This document shows, in pieces, positions 1 to 7,959 of a DNA stretch of 64,000 nt (its first letter is position 1; the number at the start of each line of letters is the position of its first letter). Below the pieces are notes generated by a model. It was not told where the DNA came from. It saw only the letters and a list, made by a program, of their open reading frames with translations, and ran no database searches. The DNA is from CBDCFT01 sp965216365 (GTDB lineage Bacteria > Pseudomonadota > Gammaproteobacteria > Arenicellales > CBDCFT01), in contig CBDCFT010000013.1 in NCBI GenBank assembly GCA_965216365.1, positions 62,001-126,000 on the forward strand, written 5' to 3'. Position numbers and translations under genes: made by a program.

Positions 1-523
1 GACACTGGAACTCGTAAGCGATACCGACTAATTTTGGTCGTCGCCAGAATTGACGTAGTTGCAAGTAGGCCAGGGTGCGGTCGTAGTAGCCACCACCCAT
101 TCCGATACGATTACCCGTACGGTCGAAAGCTACCAGCGGTAACACAATCAAGTCCAGTTGCATGGGCGAAAGCCAGTGGCGCGAGGTGCCAGTGGGTTCG
201 GGAATACCCAGTTTATTCGGCGCATAGTTTTGTTTCTCAAGTACGGGTGCAAACCACAATTTGCGCAAACGCCCGGAATACAACACCGGCACGAAACATT
301 GTTTTCTATAGTCCTGCGCTCGAGTCATGGCAACGCCCGGATCCAGTTCGTTGTCATTGGTGAAATACATGGCCACACGTCGGCTGTTGCGAAAAGCCGG
401 TAAACGCGTAAGGTTTTGCGCCAGGCCTTGTGCGGCTTTTCGGCATTGTTGAGCTGACAGGCTGCGCCGCTGCGCTCGCAACATAGCCCGGGTGGCCTTT
501 TTGGATTCGAGCGTGTTAGTCAT
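1..523 (-). CDS. fau: 5-formyltetrahydrofolate cyclo-ligase (3' end outside window)
   Basis: This enzyme makes 5,10-methenyl-THF from 5-formyl-THF with ATP in cytosolic one-carbon metabolism. The minus-strand frame is open from ATG at 523 to the window edge, about 174 codons, so only the last part of a roughly 190-200 aa protein is missing. The family shows through the basic N-terminal helix (LESKKATRAMLRAQRR), the YFTNDNELDP segment near residue 59 and the signature RIGMGGGYYDR near residue 140, which forms the nucleotide/folate site. Its place downstream of 6S RNA and zapA on the same strand is the classical gammaproteobacterial ygfA position. The reading frame has no damage in the visible part. 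Confidence 0.93.
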   Translation of the reverse strand, partial: MTNTLESKKATRAMLRAQRRSLSAQQCRKAAQGLAQNLTRLPAFRNSRRVAMYFTNDNELDPGVAMTRAQDYRKQCFVPVLYSGRLRKLWFAPVLEKQNYAPNKLGIPEPTGTSRHWLSPMQLDLIVLPLVAFDRTGNRIGMGGGYYDRTLAYLQLRQFWRRPKLVGIAYEFQC

Positions 524-647
524 GTCAATCTGGGTTGAATAAATACCATATGCCCGATCGAGTATACGCTAGGCACTCCTCGTGTCAGGGCGCGGTGCAG
601 TTTGTACGAGAATAAAATCATTTATCTTAAGGAGAGGAAATAAGGAG

Positions 648-846
648 GCGCTACCCGCCTGTGCCGTGTGATCCCGCGTACCTTGAACCTAATGGTCCAA
701 GTGGGGGCCTGTGCGTCGCTTCAGGCTTTCCGCCGGCGGAACCTAAGCCCGTCGCGGACGGCGCAACAGCTTTCGCAAGTCTGGCCCCCGGTATTTAATT
801 TAGGTTCTAAGGGTTTTGGGGACTATTCGAACACCGCAGGCAGCGC
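648..846 (-). ncRNA. ssrS: 6S RNA (ssrS)
   Basis: 6S RNA binds the sigma-70 RNA polymerase holoenzyme and represses transcription in stationary phase. It lies between zapA and the formyl-THF cyclo-ligase, as in other gammaproteobacteria. On the minus strand the 5' part contains GTGTTCG followed by AGTCCCC, and the 3' part contains CTTGGACCATTAGGTTCAAGG, close to the 3' arm of the Escherichia coli RNA. The terminal segments CTGCCTGC (around 836-843) and GCGGGTAG (around 651-658) can pair to close the long hairpin. The ends are approximate, and no intrinsic terminator is obvious after the 3' end. Confidence 0.85.
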
Positions 847-888
847 CAAGCGTAATCGTCGCCGAGTTTAAGGTCATGCTTCTTGCCC

Positions 889-1200
889 CTATAAACTCAG
901 TTGTTGCTGTTCATCTAGTACCGCATCGATTTTGTCTTGCAATGCGTTTAATTTACTCGCCACATCCGCGCCACCACCTTGTTTGCGCAGAGTTAGCAAC
1001 TCATGACTGATATTCAGTGCGGCCATAATAGCACAGCGCTCGATGCCGACTACTTTCCCGCTGCGCTGAATGACGCGCATTTGTTTGTCCAGATAAGAAG
1101 CCGATGCGCTTAAATCGTCGCGTTCCTCTTCCTTGCAGGCGACGATGAATTCGCGATTCAGAATCGACACTTTGGTGCCTTGTTTACCGTTAGTACTCAT
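889..1200 (-). CDS. zapA: Cell division protein ZapA
   Basis: ZapA binds FtsZ filaments and cross-links them at the division site. The 103-aa product has the usual length. It begins with the N-terminal beta/alpha FtsZ-binding domain (VKVSILNREF-like strand, then VACKEEERDDLSASASYLD) and ends in a coiled coil from about residue 60 (LLTLRKQGG, LNALQDKIDAVLDEQQQ), the tetramerisation helix. Its ATG overlaps the stop of the upstream ZapB-like gene by 4 bases (ATGA), implying translational coupling. 6S RNA follows on the same strand, often as part of the same transcript. Confidence 0.95.
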   Translation of the reverse strand: MSTNGKQGTKVSILNREFIVACKEEERDDLSASASYLDKQMRVIQRSGKVVGIERCAIMAALNISHELLTLRKQGGGADVASKLNALQDKIDAVLDEQQQLSL

Positions 1201-1403
1201 GCTGAATTCTCAATTTGACGCAATTTACCTACGACGCTGTCTAATCGATCCCGCGCCATGCGATTGCGTTCCGTTAGTTTCGAATGCTCGCGTAGTAGTG
1301 CGTCGCGGCCTGTGCGCAAGGATTGATTCTCTTTGCGTAATTGACGGCATTGTTGAATAAGTGCGTCTACCCGTTTATCCAGTTGTTTAAATTGATCTTG
1401 CAA
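1197..1403 (-). CDS. Small ZapB-like coiled-coil protein (TIGR02449 type)
   Basis: The 68-aa product is almost entirely a heptad-rich helix (MQDQFKQLDKRVDALIQQC, then LRKENQSLRTGRDALLREH). Such proteins are regularly encoded immediately before zapA in non-enteric gammaproteobacteria and are annotated as ZapB-like division proteins. The 4-base overlap with zapA supports a joint role at the division ring. No enzymatic motif is present. The assignment rests on the coiled coil, size and position; direct evidence of FtsZ-ring activity cannot be read from sequence. Confidence 0.8.
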   Translation of the reverse strand: MQDQFKQLDKRVDALIQQCRQLRKENQSLRTGRDALLREHSKLTERNRMARDRLDSVVGKLRQIENSA

Positions 1404-1780
1404 ATCGCTATCCTCATTCTAATTCTGTTGTCTTGGGCCATCCTGGAACTGCCGTGCTGTAAAAAACCACCAAACCGATGAACCGCTCGACCGCGGCGAT
1501 TGATCTTTAGCGCGTTTACGTGGGCGGCAAAACCGTAAAGACGTCGTCCTTTTTGACCCGGTGAGTATCGCCTAACCAATATTCACCAGCAGCGTTAAAA
1601 TATAGGCCGCCCAGACGCGTTGGTCAACGCCATGGACGCAATTAAGTCTCTTGACTCCACGGGAATTGTTTGTTCCATGGCGGGGGAATATTCATATTGG
1701 TATCGAGCGTGGCTGGCCACGGGTTACAATCACTCTTTAAAAAACGCAATGCGGGATACTCAAATAAATTCGATGCGGCG
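1404..1780. other. Divergent intergenic region, no gene recognised
   Basis: These 377 bases separate the minus-strand zap genes from the plus-strand UPF0149-pepP-ubi operon, so they should hold promoters for both. A TACAAT hexamer near 1724 is a possible -10 for the rightward operon, but no convincing -35 stands at 16-18 bases. Short frames here, including an upstream extension of the UPF0149 frame from 1670 and a minus-strand frame at 1367-1579, show no recognisable protein. Confidence 0.4.
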
Positions 1781-2353
1781 ATGACCTCTACCGTGATTAT
1801 CTACAATGAGCTATCCAGTTTATATGAACGATTGGATATCGAGGCGGGCGCTGCCGAGACCCACGGTGTTGTCACCGGTTTGGTGTGCGGCGGTGCGACG
1901 CGTGATTCGATTCAACAAGCACTGTATCTGATTGTCGATAATCAGGGCTTGCCAAATAACGTAAATCAGGCCTTATCCACAATCATGATGGAATTGCACG
2001 ACGCCGCGCTCAGATCGTTTAACAGTGACGGTTTTGAGTTTGAGTTGGTGTTGCCCGACGATGATGCGGATTTTAGTGAGCGCACGGATGCCGTCGCCGG
2101 CTGGTGTCAGGGTTTTGTTCTGGGTTTGCTGCAAAACGACGAGGTCTCGTTAGAACATCTGGCGGAGGATGCAGCCGAAATCGTGCGTGATATGATGGTC
2201 ATTGCTGAACTCGATTCGTTAAGCGAGATGGTTACTGACGATGACGAATCGCAAACCGAAGAACGTTCACTGACCGAAATAGAAGAATATCTGCGTGTTG
2301 GCGCACAACTGCTTTACGAAGAGTTGAATCCACCGGCGCGTACGCTACATTAG
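1781..2353 (+). CDS. ygfB: UPF0149 (YgfB/YecA-like) family protein
   Basis: This 190-aa acidic alpha-helical protein belongs to the UPF0149 family encoded before pepP and ubiH in gammaproteobacteria. Family features are the N-terminal segment AAETHGVVTGLVCGG, the central FSERTDAVAGWCQGFVLGLL and the C-terminal EEYLRVGAQLLYEEL. The frame stays open upstream to an ATG at 1670. The start at 1781 was chosen because it gives the family length and because the upstream residues do not resemble the family. The biochemical role is not settled; YgfB in Pseudomonas has been linked to regulation of a peptidoglycan amidase gene. pepP starts 12 bases after the stop. Confidence 0.88.
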   Translation: MTSTVIIYNELSSLYERLDIEAGAAETHGVVTGLVCGGATRDSIQQALYLIVDNQGLPNNVNQALSTIMMELHDAALRSFNSDGFEFELVLPDDDADFSERTDAVAGWCQGFVLGLLQNDEVSLEHLAEDAAEIVRDMMVIAELDSLSEMVTDDDESQTEERSLTEIEEYLRVGAQLLYEELNPPARTLH

Positions 2354-2365
2354 TCAATAAAATCA

Positions 2366-3667
2366 ATGGATAATAGTGTTTTCGCCCGCCGCCGCCGTGG
2401 CTTGATGCAGCTCATGGGCGAAGGCGTCGCTATCGTGCCGACCGCGCCCGTCCGCGCGCGTAACGGTGATGTGACTTATAAGTACAGACCGGACAGCGAT
2501 TTTTACTATTTAACCCACTTTCCGGAGCCGGAGGCGGTGGTAGTGCTGGTGCCGGAACGTGAGCAGGGTGAGTTTGTCCTGTTTTGTCGCGACAAAGATC
2601 CTGAAAAAGAAAGCTGGGACGGATCGCGCGCCGGACTCGAAGGCGCCGTGGAGCAGTTTGGTGCGGACGACGCGTTTCCCATCGACGATATTGACGACAT
2701 CCTGCCCGGCCTGTTGGAAAACCGCAGCAAGGTTTTTTACAACATGGGCAGTTATGCGGATTTCGACGCCCAAGTGATTCACTGGGTCAACGAAGTCAAG
2801 GCAAAAACTCGTAGCGGTATCAGCGCACCGAACGAGATCGTCGACCTCGCGTATATTTTGCATGAACTGCGTCTGCTCAAACGCACCGAAGAACAGCGTA
2901 TTATGAAAAAAGCAGCGCGGATTTCCGCCGCGGCGCACCGGCGTGCGATGCAGGCCTGTAAGCCCGGTATGATGGAATATGAAATCGAAGCCGAACTGGA
3001 ATATGAATTCCGCCGAAGCGGCAGCGCATACGCGGCATACCCCTCTATCGTCGCGGGTGGTGCTAACGCCTGTACCCTGCATTACATCGAAAACCGGGCG
3101 CCTCTGCGTGATGGCGATTTGCTGTTGATTGACGCGGGTTGCGAAATCGACTGCTATGCCTCGGATATCACGCGTACTTTTCCAGTGAACGGTAAATACT
3201 CCGCCGAACAAAAGGCTTTGTACGAAATTGTATTAGCCGCACAACAGGCGGCTATCGAGCAGACCCGGCCCGGTAATCACTGGAATCATCCGCACGAAGC
3301 GGCGGTGCGCATATTGACCGAAGGCATGGTGGATATCGGGTTACTGCAAGGCGATATTGACGAGTTGATTGAAAGCGATGCGCACCGGCGTTTCTATATG
3401 CATCGCACAGGACACTGGTTAGGCATGGATGTGCACGATGTCGGCGATTACAAGGTCGATGGCGAATGGCGTCCGCTGGAAGCGGGTATGGTGTTGACCG
3501 TGGAACCGGGTATTTATATCGGTGATGACGAGGATATCGATGCGCGCTGGCGTAACACCGGTATTCGTATTGAGGACGATGTGCTGGTGACGAAAGAAGG
3601 TAATACTGTTTTAACCGCTGATGTACCCAAGACAGTGGACGATGTCGAAGCGTTAATGAATTCCTAG
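2366..3667 (+). CDS. pepP: Xaa-Pro aminopeptidase (aminopeptidase P)
   Basis: This cytosolic dimanganese enzyme removes N-terminal residues preceding proline. The 433-aa product has the AMP-N domain (FARRRRGLMQLM through about residue 165) and a C-terminal pita-bread M24 domain. Candidate metal ligands are visible: Asp in LLIDAGCEID (about 255) and SDITRTF (about 267), His in MHRTGHWLGMDVHDVG, Glu in LTVEPGIYI and Glu in GIRIEDDVLV. Length and order match the E. coli protein. It sits between ygfB and ubiH with short gaps of 12 and 9 bases, consistent with one operon. No defects are seen. Confidence 0.96.
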   Translation: MDNSVFARRRRGLMQLMGEGVAIVPTAPVRARNGDVTYKYRPDSDFYYLTHFPEPEAVVVLVPEREQGEFVLFCRDKDPEKESWDGSRAGLEGAVEQFGADDAFPIDDIDDILPGLLENRSKVFYNMGSYADFDAQVIHWVNEVKAKTRSGISAPNEIVDLAYILHELRLLKRTEEQRIMKKAARISAAAHRRAMQACKPGMMEYEIEAELEYEFRRSGSAYAAYPSIVAGGANACTLHYIENRAPLRDGDLLLIDAGCEIDCYASDITRTFPVNGKYSAEQKALYEIVLAAQQAAIEQTRPGNHWNHPHEAAVRILTEGMVDIGLLQGDIDELIESDAHRRFYMHRTGHWLGMDVHDVGDYKVDGEWRPLEAGMVLTVEPGIYIGDDEDIDARWRNTGIRIEDDVLVTKEGNTVLTADVPKTVDDVEALMNS

Positions 3668-3676
3668 GGATATTTC

Positions 3677-4906
3677 ATGAATTTTGACATTGTTATTACC
3701 GGCGGTGGCATGGCGGGAAGCAGCCTGGCCGCCGCGCTGATTCCGACGGGTCTTAGCATCGCTATTGTCGAAGCTGTTGCATACGACAGCGGTGATCAAC
3801 CCAGTTTTGACGAACGCACGGTGGCGTTGACTTACAGTTCACGCCGAATTTTTGCAGGTATTGGTGTGTGGAACGATATCGCTGTCGACGCAACGCCCAT
3901 ACGCGAAATACACGTGTCGGATCGTGGTCATTTTGGCATGACCCGGCTCAATCATCGTCTGATGGGTGTTGATGCCTTGGGCTATGTCGTACCGCACCGC
4001 ATAATCGGTAAGGTATTGCATGACACACTCAGCACCGCTGACAATGTGAGCGTTGTCAGCCCGGCCACAGTGACTGGTGCGCAAATCGACGAGGACTCGG
4101 TCAATGTTTCGGTGGAACGGGATGCACAGGCTGAAAAATTAAGCGCCAAACTGTTAGTTGTCGCCGACGGCGGCCGTTCATCCATAAGCGCCGCCTTGGG
4201 TATTAAATCCGAATCAAAAAATTATCCCCAGGTCGCCTTGGTCACGACAATAAAAACCACTCGCGAACATCAAGGTATGGCCTACGAGCGCTTTACCCAG
4301 GACGGCCCGATTGCGTTACTACCGCTGCGTGAGAAAGAGTATGCCGTGGTCTGGACGTTGCGCTCACCCCAGGCGGAAATTAATAAGGAATTGGAACAAG
4401 GCGAATTCTTACAGGCATTGCAGGACGCTTTTGGTGAACGTGCCGGAGAATTCGTTGCCTGTGGTAGCCGCAATATTTACCCGCTGAGTTTAAATTCCAT
4501 CGACAAACCGGTTCGCCAGCGCGTCGTCGTAGCCGGCAACGCGGCGCACACCGTCCACCCCGTCGCCGGGCAGGGGTTTAATTTAAGCCTGCGTGATATC
4601 GCATCGCTGGCGGAAACCATTGCGCAGGCAGTTGATAAAGATCAGGATATTGGCGCATTGTCTGTGTTGCAGTCTTACGCGAACCGGCGCAAGCGGGAAA
4701 CCCGCGCGGTTATGCGGTTTACCGATGGTTTGATCAGCACATTCGCAAACGAGATACCTGGTCTGACATTCGCGCGTAATGCAGCTTTGACCGGTGTCCA
4801 GTTATTGCCACCGCTCAAGCGTTTTTTGTTGCAGCGAACCATGGGTTTGCATAAATCGTCCTCCCGCCTAGCCATCGGTTTACCGCTTAATTCGACCAGG
4901 GATTAA
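3677..4906 (+). CDS. ubiH: 2-octaprenyl-6-methoxyphenol hydroxylase UbiH
   Basis: This FAD monooxygenase acts in aerobic ubiquinone synthesis on the ring of polyprenyl phenols. The 409-aa protein has the N-terminal FAD fold (IVITGGGMAGSSLAAAL), the middle DG motif (VVADGGRSS, about residues 157-165) and the C-terminal flavin motif GNAAHTVHPVAGQGFNLSL. The GN rather than GD form is the one seen in UbiH of E. coli, which helps separate it from the next gene. It lies 9 bases after pepP and 2 bases before the paralogous hydroxylase, so the two probably form a translationally linked pair. Confidence 0.92.
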   Translation: MNFDIVITGGGMAGSSLAAALIPTGLSIAIVEAVAYDSGDQPSFDERTVALTYSSRRIFAGIGVWNDIAVDATPIREIHVSDRGHFGMTRLNHRLMGVDALGYVVPHRIIGKVLHDTLSTADNVSVVSPATVTGAQIDEDSVNVSVERDAQAEKLSAKLLVVADGGRSSISAALGIKSESKNYPQVALVTTIKTTREHQGMAYERFTQDGPIALLPLREKEYAVVWTLRSPQAEINKELEQGEFLQALQDAFGERAGEFVACGSRNIYPLSLNSIDKPVRQRVVVAGNAAHTVHPVAGQGFNLSLRDIASLAETIAQAVDKDQDIGALSVLQSYANRRKRETRAVMRFTDGLISTFANEIPGLTFARNAALTGVQLLPPLKRFLLQRTMGLHKSSSRLAIGLPLNSTRD

Positions 4907-4908
4907 AC

Positions 4909-6123
4909 ATGGCAGGGCAAGTATTCGATGTCATTGTCGCAGGTGCCGGTATGAGCGGTGCGACACTGGCCTGTGCGTTAGGGCAGGCGGGTTTTCGCGT
5001 CGCCCTGTTGGATAAGAAAGCGGCTGCCGTCTGGCAACAACAGGACTACGACCCGCGTGTCAGTTCGATTAACCTGGCATCGCAAAAAATATTCGACTCG
5101 TTCGGTGTCTGGGAAGCGATACAAAAACAGCGTGTGAGTCCGTTCCGGGAAATTGATGTGTGGAGCGATGCCGGCGCGGTTCACTTTCATGCCAGCGAAA
5201 TCGGCCAGTCTCATTTAGGCCATATTATCGAAAACAGCGCTATCACATCGGCGTTATCGGATGCGCTGGGACGCGATGCCAATGTAACCGTATTGCAACC
5301 GGCTGAAATCAATCAACTGGTTTTTCATGACACTGGTGTGAGTGCCGTCACAGCGGATAGCGGCGAGCTTGCTGCAAAACTGGTGATCGGTGCCGACGGC
5401 GCGGCATCACGTATACAGGAACTAGCCGAAATTACGAAAACCGTGCGAAGCTACGATCAAAAAGCCATTGTCGCAAAAGTGCATACCGAGAGAAATCATG
5501 CTGAAACTTCCCGGCAACGTTTTTTACCGACAGGTCCACTGGCATTTTTGCCGCTGGCCGATGGCACTTGCTCGATCGTCTGGTCATGCGATAACGCGAT
5601 GGCCGAAGCCGTACTCGCATTGGACGATGAAGTGTTTATGCGTGACCTGGGCGATGCGTTCGAACATCGTTTGGGCGCGATTGTTAAAACCAGCGAGCGT
5701 CTGGCCTTTACGCTGTCACGCCAGGATACGGCGAGCTATATCGGCGAGCGCACGGCGTTAATCGGTGATGCGGCCCATGTCATTCATCCGCTGGCTGGGC
5801 TGGGCGCAAATCTTGGGATTACCGATGCAGCTTGCTTGGCGCAGGTGTTGAGCGAAGCGCGCGATAATCAGCGCGATATCGGCGGCCATTCGACATTACG
5901 CCGTTATGAACGCTGGCGCAAAGGTGACAATGCGTTAGTGTCCGGTGCTATGGATATGTACAAAACGGTTTTTGGCAGCTCCAGTGACGCGCTCCGTCGC
6001 GTCGCGGGGGGCGGACTTACCCTAGCGAATAAAATTGCACCGCTCAAACACACAATGATGCGCCACGCTACCGGCATCAGTGGTGACTTGCCCGACATTG
6101 CCCGTCAATCCAACATTGCTTAA
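4909..6123 (+). CDS. ubiI: UbiI/UbiF-type ubiquinone biosynthesis hydroxylase
   Basis: This is a second FAD-dependent ring hydroxylase of the UbiH/UbiF/UbiI/COQ6 family, 404 aa. Motifs are IVAGAGMSGATLACAL at the N terminus, VIGADGAASRIQ (about residue 158) and LIGDAAHVIHPLAGLGANLG (about 283-302). It is homologous to but clearly diverged from the preceding UbiH. Synteny (pepP-ubiH-ubiI) favours the C5 hydroxylase UbiI (VisC), but sequence alone does not exclude a UbiF-like regiospecificity. The antiporter gene starts 3 bases after the stop. Confidence 0.85.
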   Translation: MAGQVFDVIVAGAGMSGATLACALGQAGFRVALLDKKAAAVWQQQDYDPRVSSINLASQKIFDSFGVWEAIQKQRVSPFREIDVWSDAGAVHFHASEIGQSHLGHIIENSAITSALSDALGRDANVTVLQPAEINQLVFHDTGVSAVTADSGELAAKLVIGADGAASRIQELAEITKTVRSYDQKAIVAKVHTERNHAETSRQRFLPTGPLAFLPLADGTCSIVWSCDNAMAEAVLALDDEVFMRDLGDAFEHRLGAIVKTSERLAFTLSRQDTASYIGERTALIGDAAHVIHPLAGLGANLGITDAACLAQVLSEARDNQRDIGGHSTLRRYERWRKGDNALVSGAMDMYKTVFGSSSDALRRVAGGGLTLANKIAPLKHTMMRHATGISGDLPDIARQSNIA

Positions 6124-6126
6124 GCC

Positions 6127-7374
6127 ATGGAACTGCTTCATATCATTGCAATCCTGATTACCGTGACTGCGGTGTTTTCTTACGTCAATCATCGGTTTAT
6201 ACGTTTACCCACGACTATCGGCGTCATGGTTATTGCGCTGGTGTTTTCCGTTGTGTTGTTGGTGCTGGGTTGGTTTGGAATGGATTCGGTTTCCACCGCA
6301 GCGGCGAATCTGATCGCGAGTATCGATTTCAATACCACCTTGCTGAACGGCATGCTGAGTTTTTTATTGTTCGCCGGCGCTCTGCATATCAACCTGGACG
6401 ATCTCGCCCAGCAAAAATGGGTGGTGCTGAGTCTTGCTACCGTCGGTGTCGTCACCTCAACCCTGCTGATAGGTTTTATTTCGTATTTCGTCGTGAATCT
6501 GTTCGGTATCGATGCGCCACTAATTTATTGTTTGTTATTCGGCGCCCTGATTTCGCCGACTGACCCGATAGCCGTATTATCCACACTGAAAACCGCCGGC
6601 GTGCCCAAGACCCTGGAAATAAAAATCGCGGGTGAATCCTTGTTCAACGATGGCGTTGGTGTGGTGATTTTCCTGGTATTGTTCGGCATTGCCACTAACC
6701 CGGCCGAAGCCACGTTAAGTCACGGTATGGTTTTGTTTGTGCAGGAGGCTATCGGCGGCGCTTTATTCGGACTTGCTATTGGCGCGCTGGCTTATTGGAT
6801 GCTCAAGAGTGTCGATAACTACCAGGTCGAAGTGTTGATCACCCTGGCATTGGTGACAGGTGGTTACGCATTGGCAATGTCACTGCATTTATCCGGACCC
6901 ATTGCCATGGTGGTGGCCGGACTGTTTATCGGTAATCATGGTCGTTTGTTTGCCATGTCTGATACCACGCGCGAACATTTGGACACATTTTGGGAGTTGA
7001 TGGACGAAATTATCAATGCGGTATTGTTTGTGCTTATCGGCCTGGAAGTGCTCGTGCTGGACATAAAAGTAGAATATTTAATGGCCGGTATCGCAGCCAT
7101 CGTACTGGTATTGCTGGTGCGGTTTGTCAGCGTCGGTATTCCTATTTCAATTCTAAAATTCAAACGTGAGTTTTCTCCCAACGTTGTGCGTATTCTGGTG
7201 TGGGGTGGTTTGCGTGGTGGTATCTCAGTGGCGTTGGCCTTGTCACTACCCGATAGTGCACAACGTGATTTTATTGTTGCCGTAACCTACGTTATTGTGG
7301 TGTTTTCCATTGTTGTGCAAGGCCTGACCATCGGTAAATTAGTACGCCGATCACAAAATCAACATGCCGGATAG
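6127..7374 (+). CDS. CPA1-family Na+(K+)/H+ antiporter
   Basis: This 415-aa polytopic inner-membrane protein has about 11-12 hydrophobic segments and is predicted to exchange monovalent cations for protons. CPA1 hallmarks are GALISPTDPIAVLSTLK (about residues 138-154) and AGESLFNDGVGVVIFL (about 167-182), which carry the paired acidic transport residues. The typical C-terminal segment WGGLRGGISVALALSLP is present. Unlike many CPA1 members it has no long cytosolic tail. It begins 3 bases after ubiI and its last 11 bases overlap fur, an uncommon arrangement that may couple Fur translation to this gene. Ion specificity cannot be read from the sequence. Confidence 0.88.
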   Translation: MELLHIIAILITVTAVFSYVNHRFIRLPTTIGVMVIALVFSVVLLVLGWFGMDSVSTAAANLIASIDFNTTLLNGMLSFLLFAGALHINLDDLAQQKWVVLSLATVGVVTSTLLIGFISYFVVNLFGIDAPLIYCLLFGALISPTDPIAVLSTLKTAGVPKTLEIKIAGESLFNDGVGVVIFLVLFGIATNPAEATLSHGMVLFVQEAIGGALFGLAIGALAYWMLKSVDNYQVEVLITLALVTGGYALAMSLHLSGPIAMVVAGLFIGNHGRLFAMSDTTREHLDTFWELMDEIINAVLFVLIGLEVLVLDIKVEYLMAGIAAIVLVLLVRFVSVGIPISILKFKREFSPNVVRILVWGGLRGGISVALALSLPDSAQRDFIVAVTYVIVVFSIVVQGLTIGKLVRRSQNQHAG

Positions 7375-7837
7375 TAAAGATTTAAAAAAGGCCGGACTCA
7401 AGTCCACGCTGCCGCGTTTGACCATCCTGAGTATTCTGGAACAGGCCATTGTGCGTCACATGAGCGCGGAGGATGTTTACAAGACCCTGCTCGACGAAGG
7501 CGAAGAAATCGGATTGGCCACCGTGTATCGCGTACTCACACAGTTTGAAACGGCCGGCCTGGTTATTCGACATAACTTTGAAGGTGGCCGTTCGGTCTTT
7601 GAATTAAATGACGAAACTCATCATGACCACATGGTGTGCATGGAATGCGGCAAAGTGTTTGAGTTTTTCGACAAGACGATAGAAGAACGCCAGAAGAAGG
7701 TCGCCGAAGCAGCCGGATTCCACATGGACGACCACTCGCTTTACTTATACGGTGTCTGCAGCGGCATGAAAAGCGATGGTGTTTGTTCCATGAAATCAGA
7801 GGATTCAGACGGCATTATGCGGGTGGCTAAAGCATAG
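7364..7837 (+). CDS. fur: Ferric uptake regulator Fur
   Basis: Fur is a dimeric Fe(II)-dependent repressor of iron-uptake genes. The 157-aa protein has the winged-helix domain (DLKKAGLKSTLPRLTILSIL; recognition helix GLATVYRVLTQFE near residues 46-58). It also has the metal-binding HHDHMVCMECGKVFEF stretch (about 85-100) and HSLYLYG (about 125). The N-terminal Cys pair C-x2-C is intact. The C-terminal Cys pair is unusual: VCSGMKSDGVC has eight residues between the cysteines where E. coli Fur has four, and the His-rich tail is missing. The start overlaps the antiporter gene by 11 bases. A probable target, the iron importer with a Fur box at 10.72 kb, lies close by. Confidence 0.93.
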   Translation: MPDSKDLKKAGLKSTLPRLTILSILEQAIVRHMSAEDVYKTLLDEGEEIGLATVYRVLTQFETAGLVIRHNFEGGRSVFELNDETHHDHMVCMECGKVFEFFDKTIEERQKKVAEAAGFHMDDHSLYLYGVCSGMKSDGVCSMKSEDSDGIMRVAKA

Positions 7838-7959
7838 AAAAGTGACTCGCACTGCGGGTTGCTAACGAGTGACCAGAAATAGCTAAAGCCTTTCACTAAA
7901 GTCTTAATCGAAACTTATCGGGTGGATTGTGTCTTAATGCTTTTAGCGCAAAATGCATT

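Noticed and set aside
1367..1579. Minus-strand open frame upstream of the ZapB-like gene
   Set aside because: It overlaps the ZapB-like start, has no ribosome site and an Arg/Gly-rich composition without a recognisable fold.
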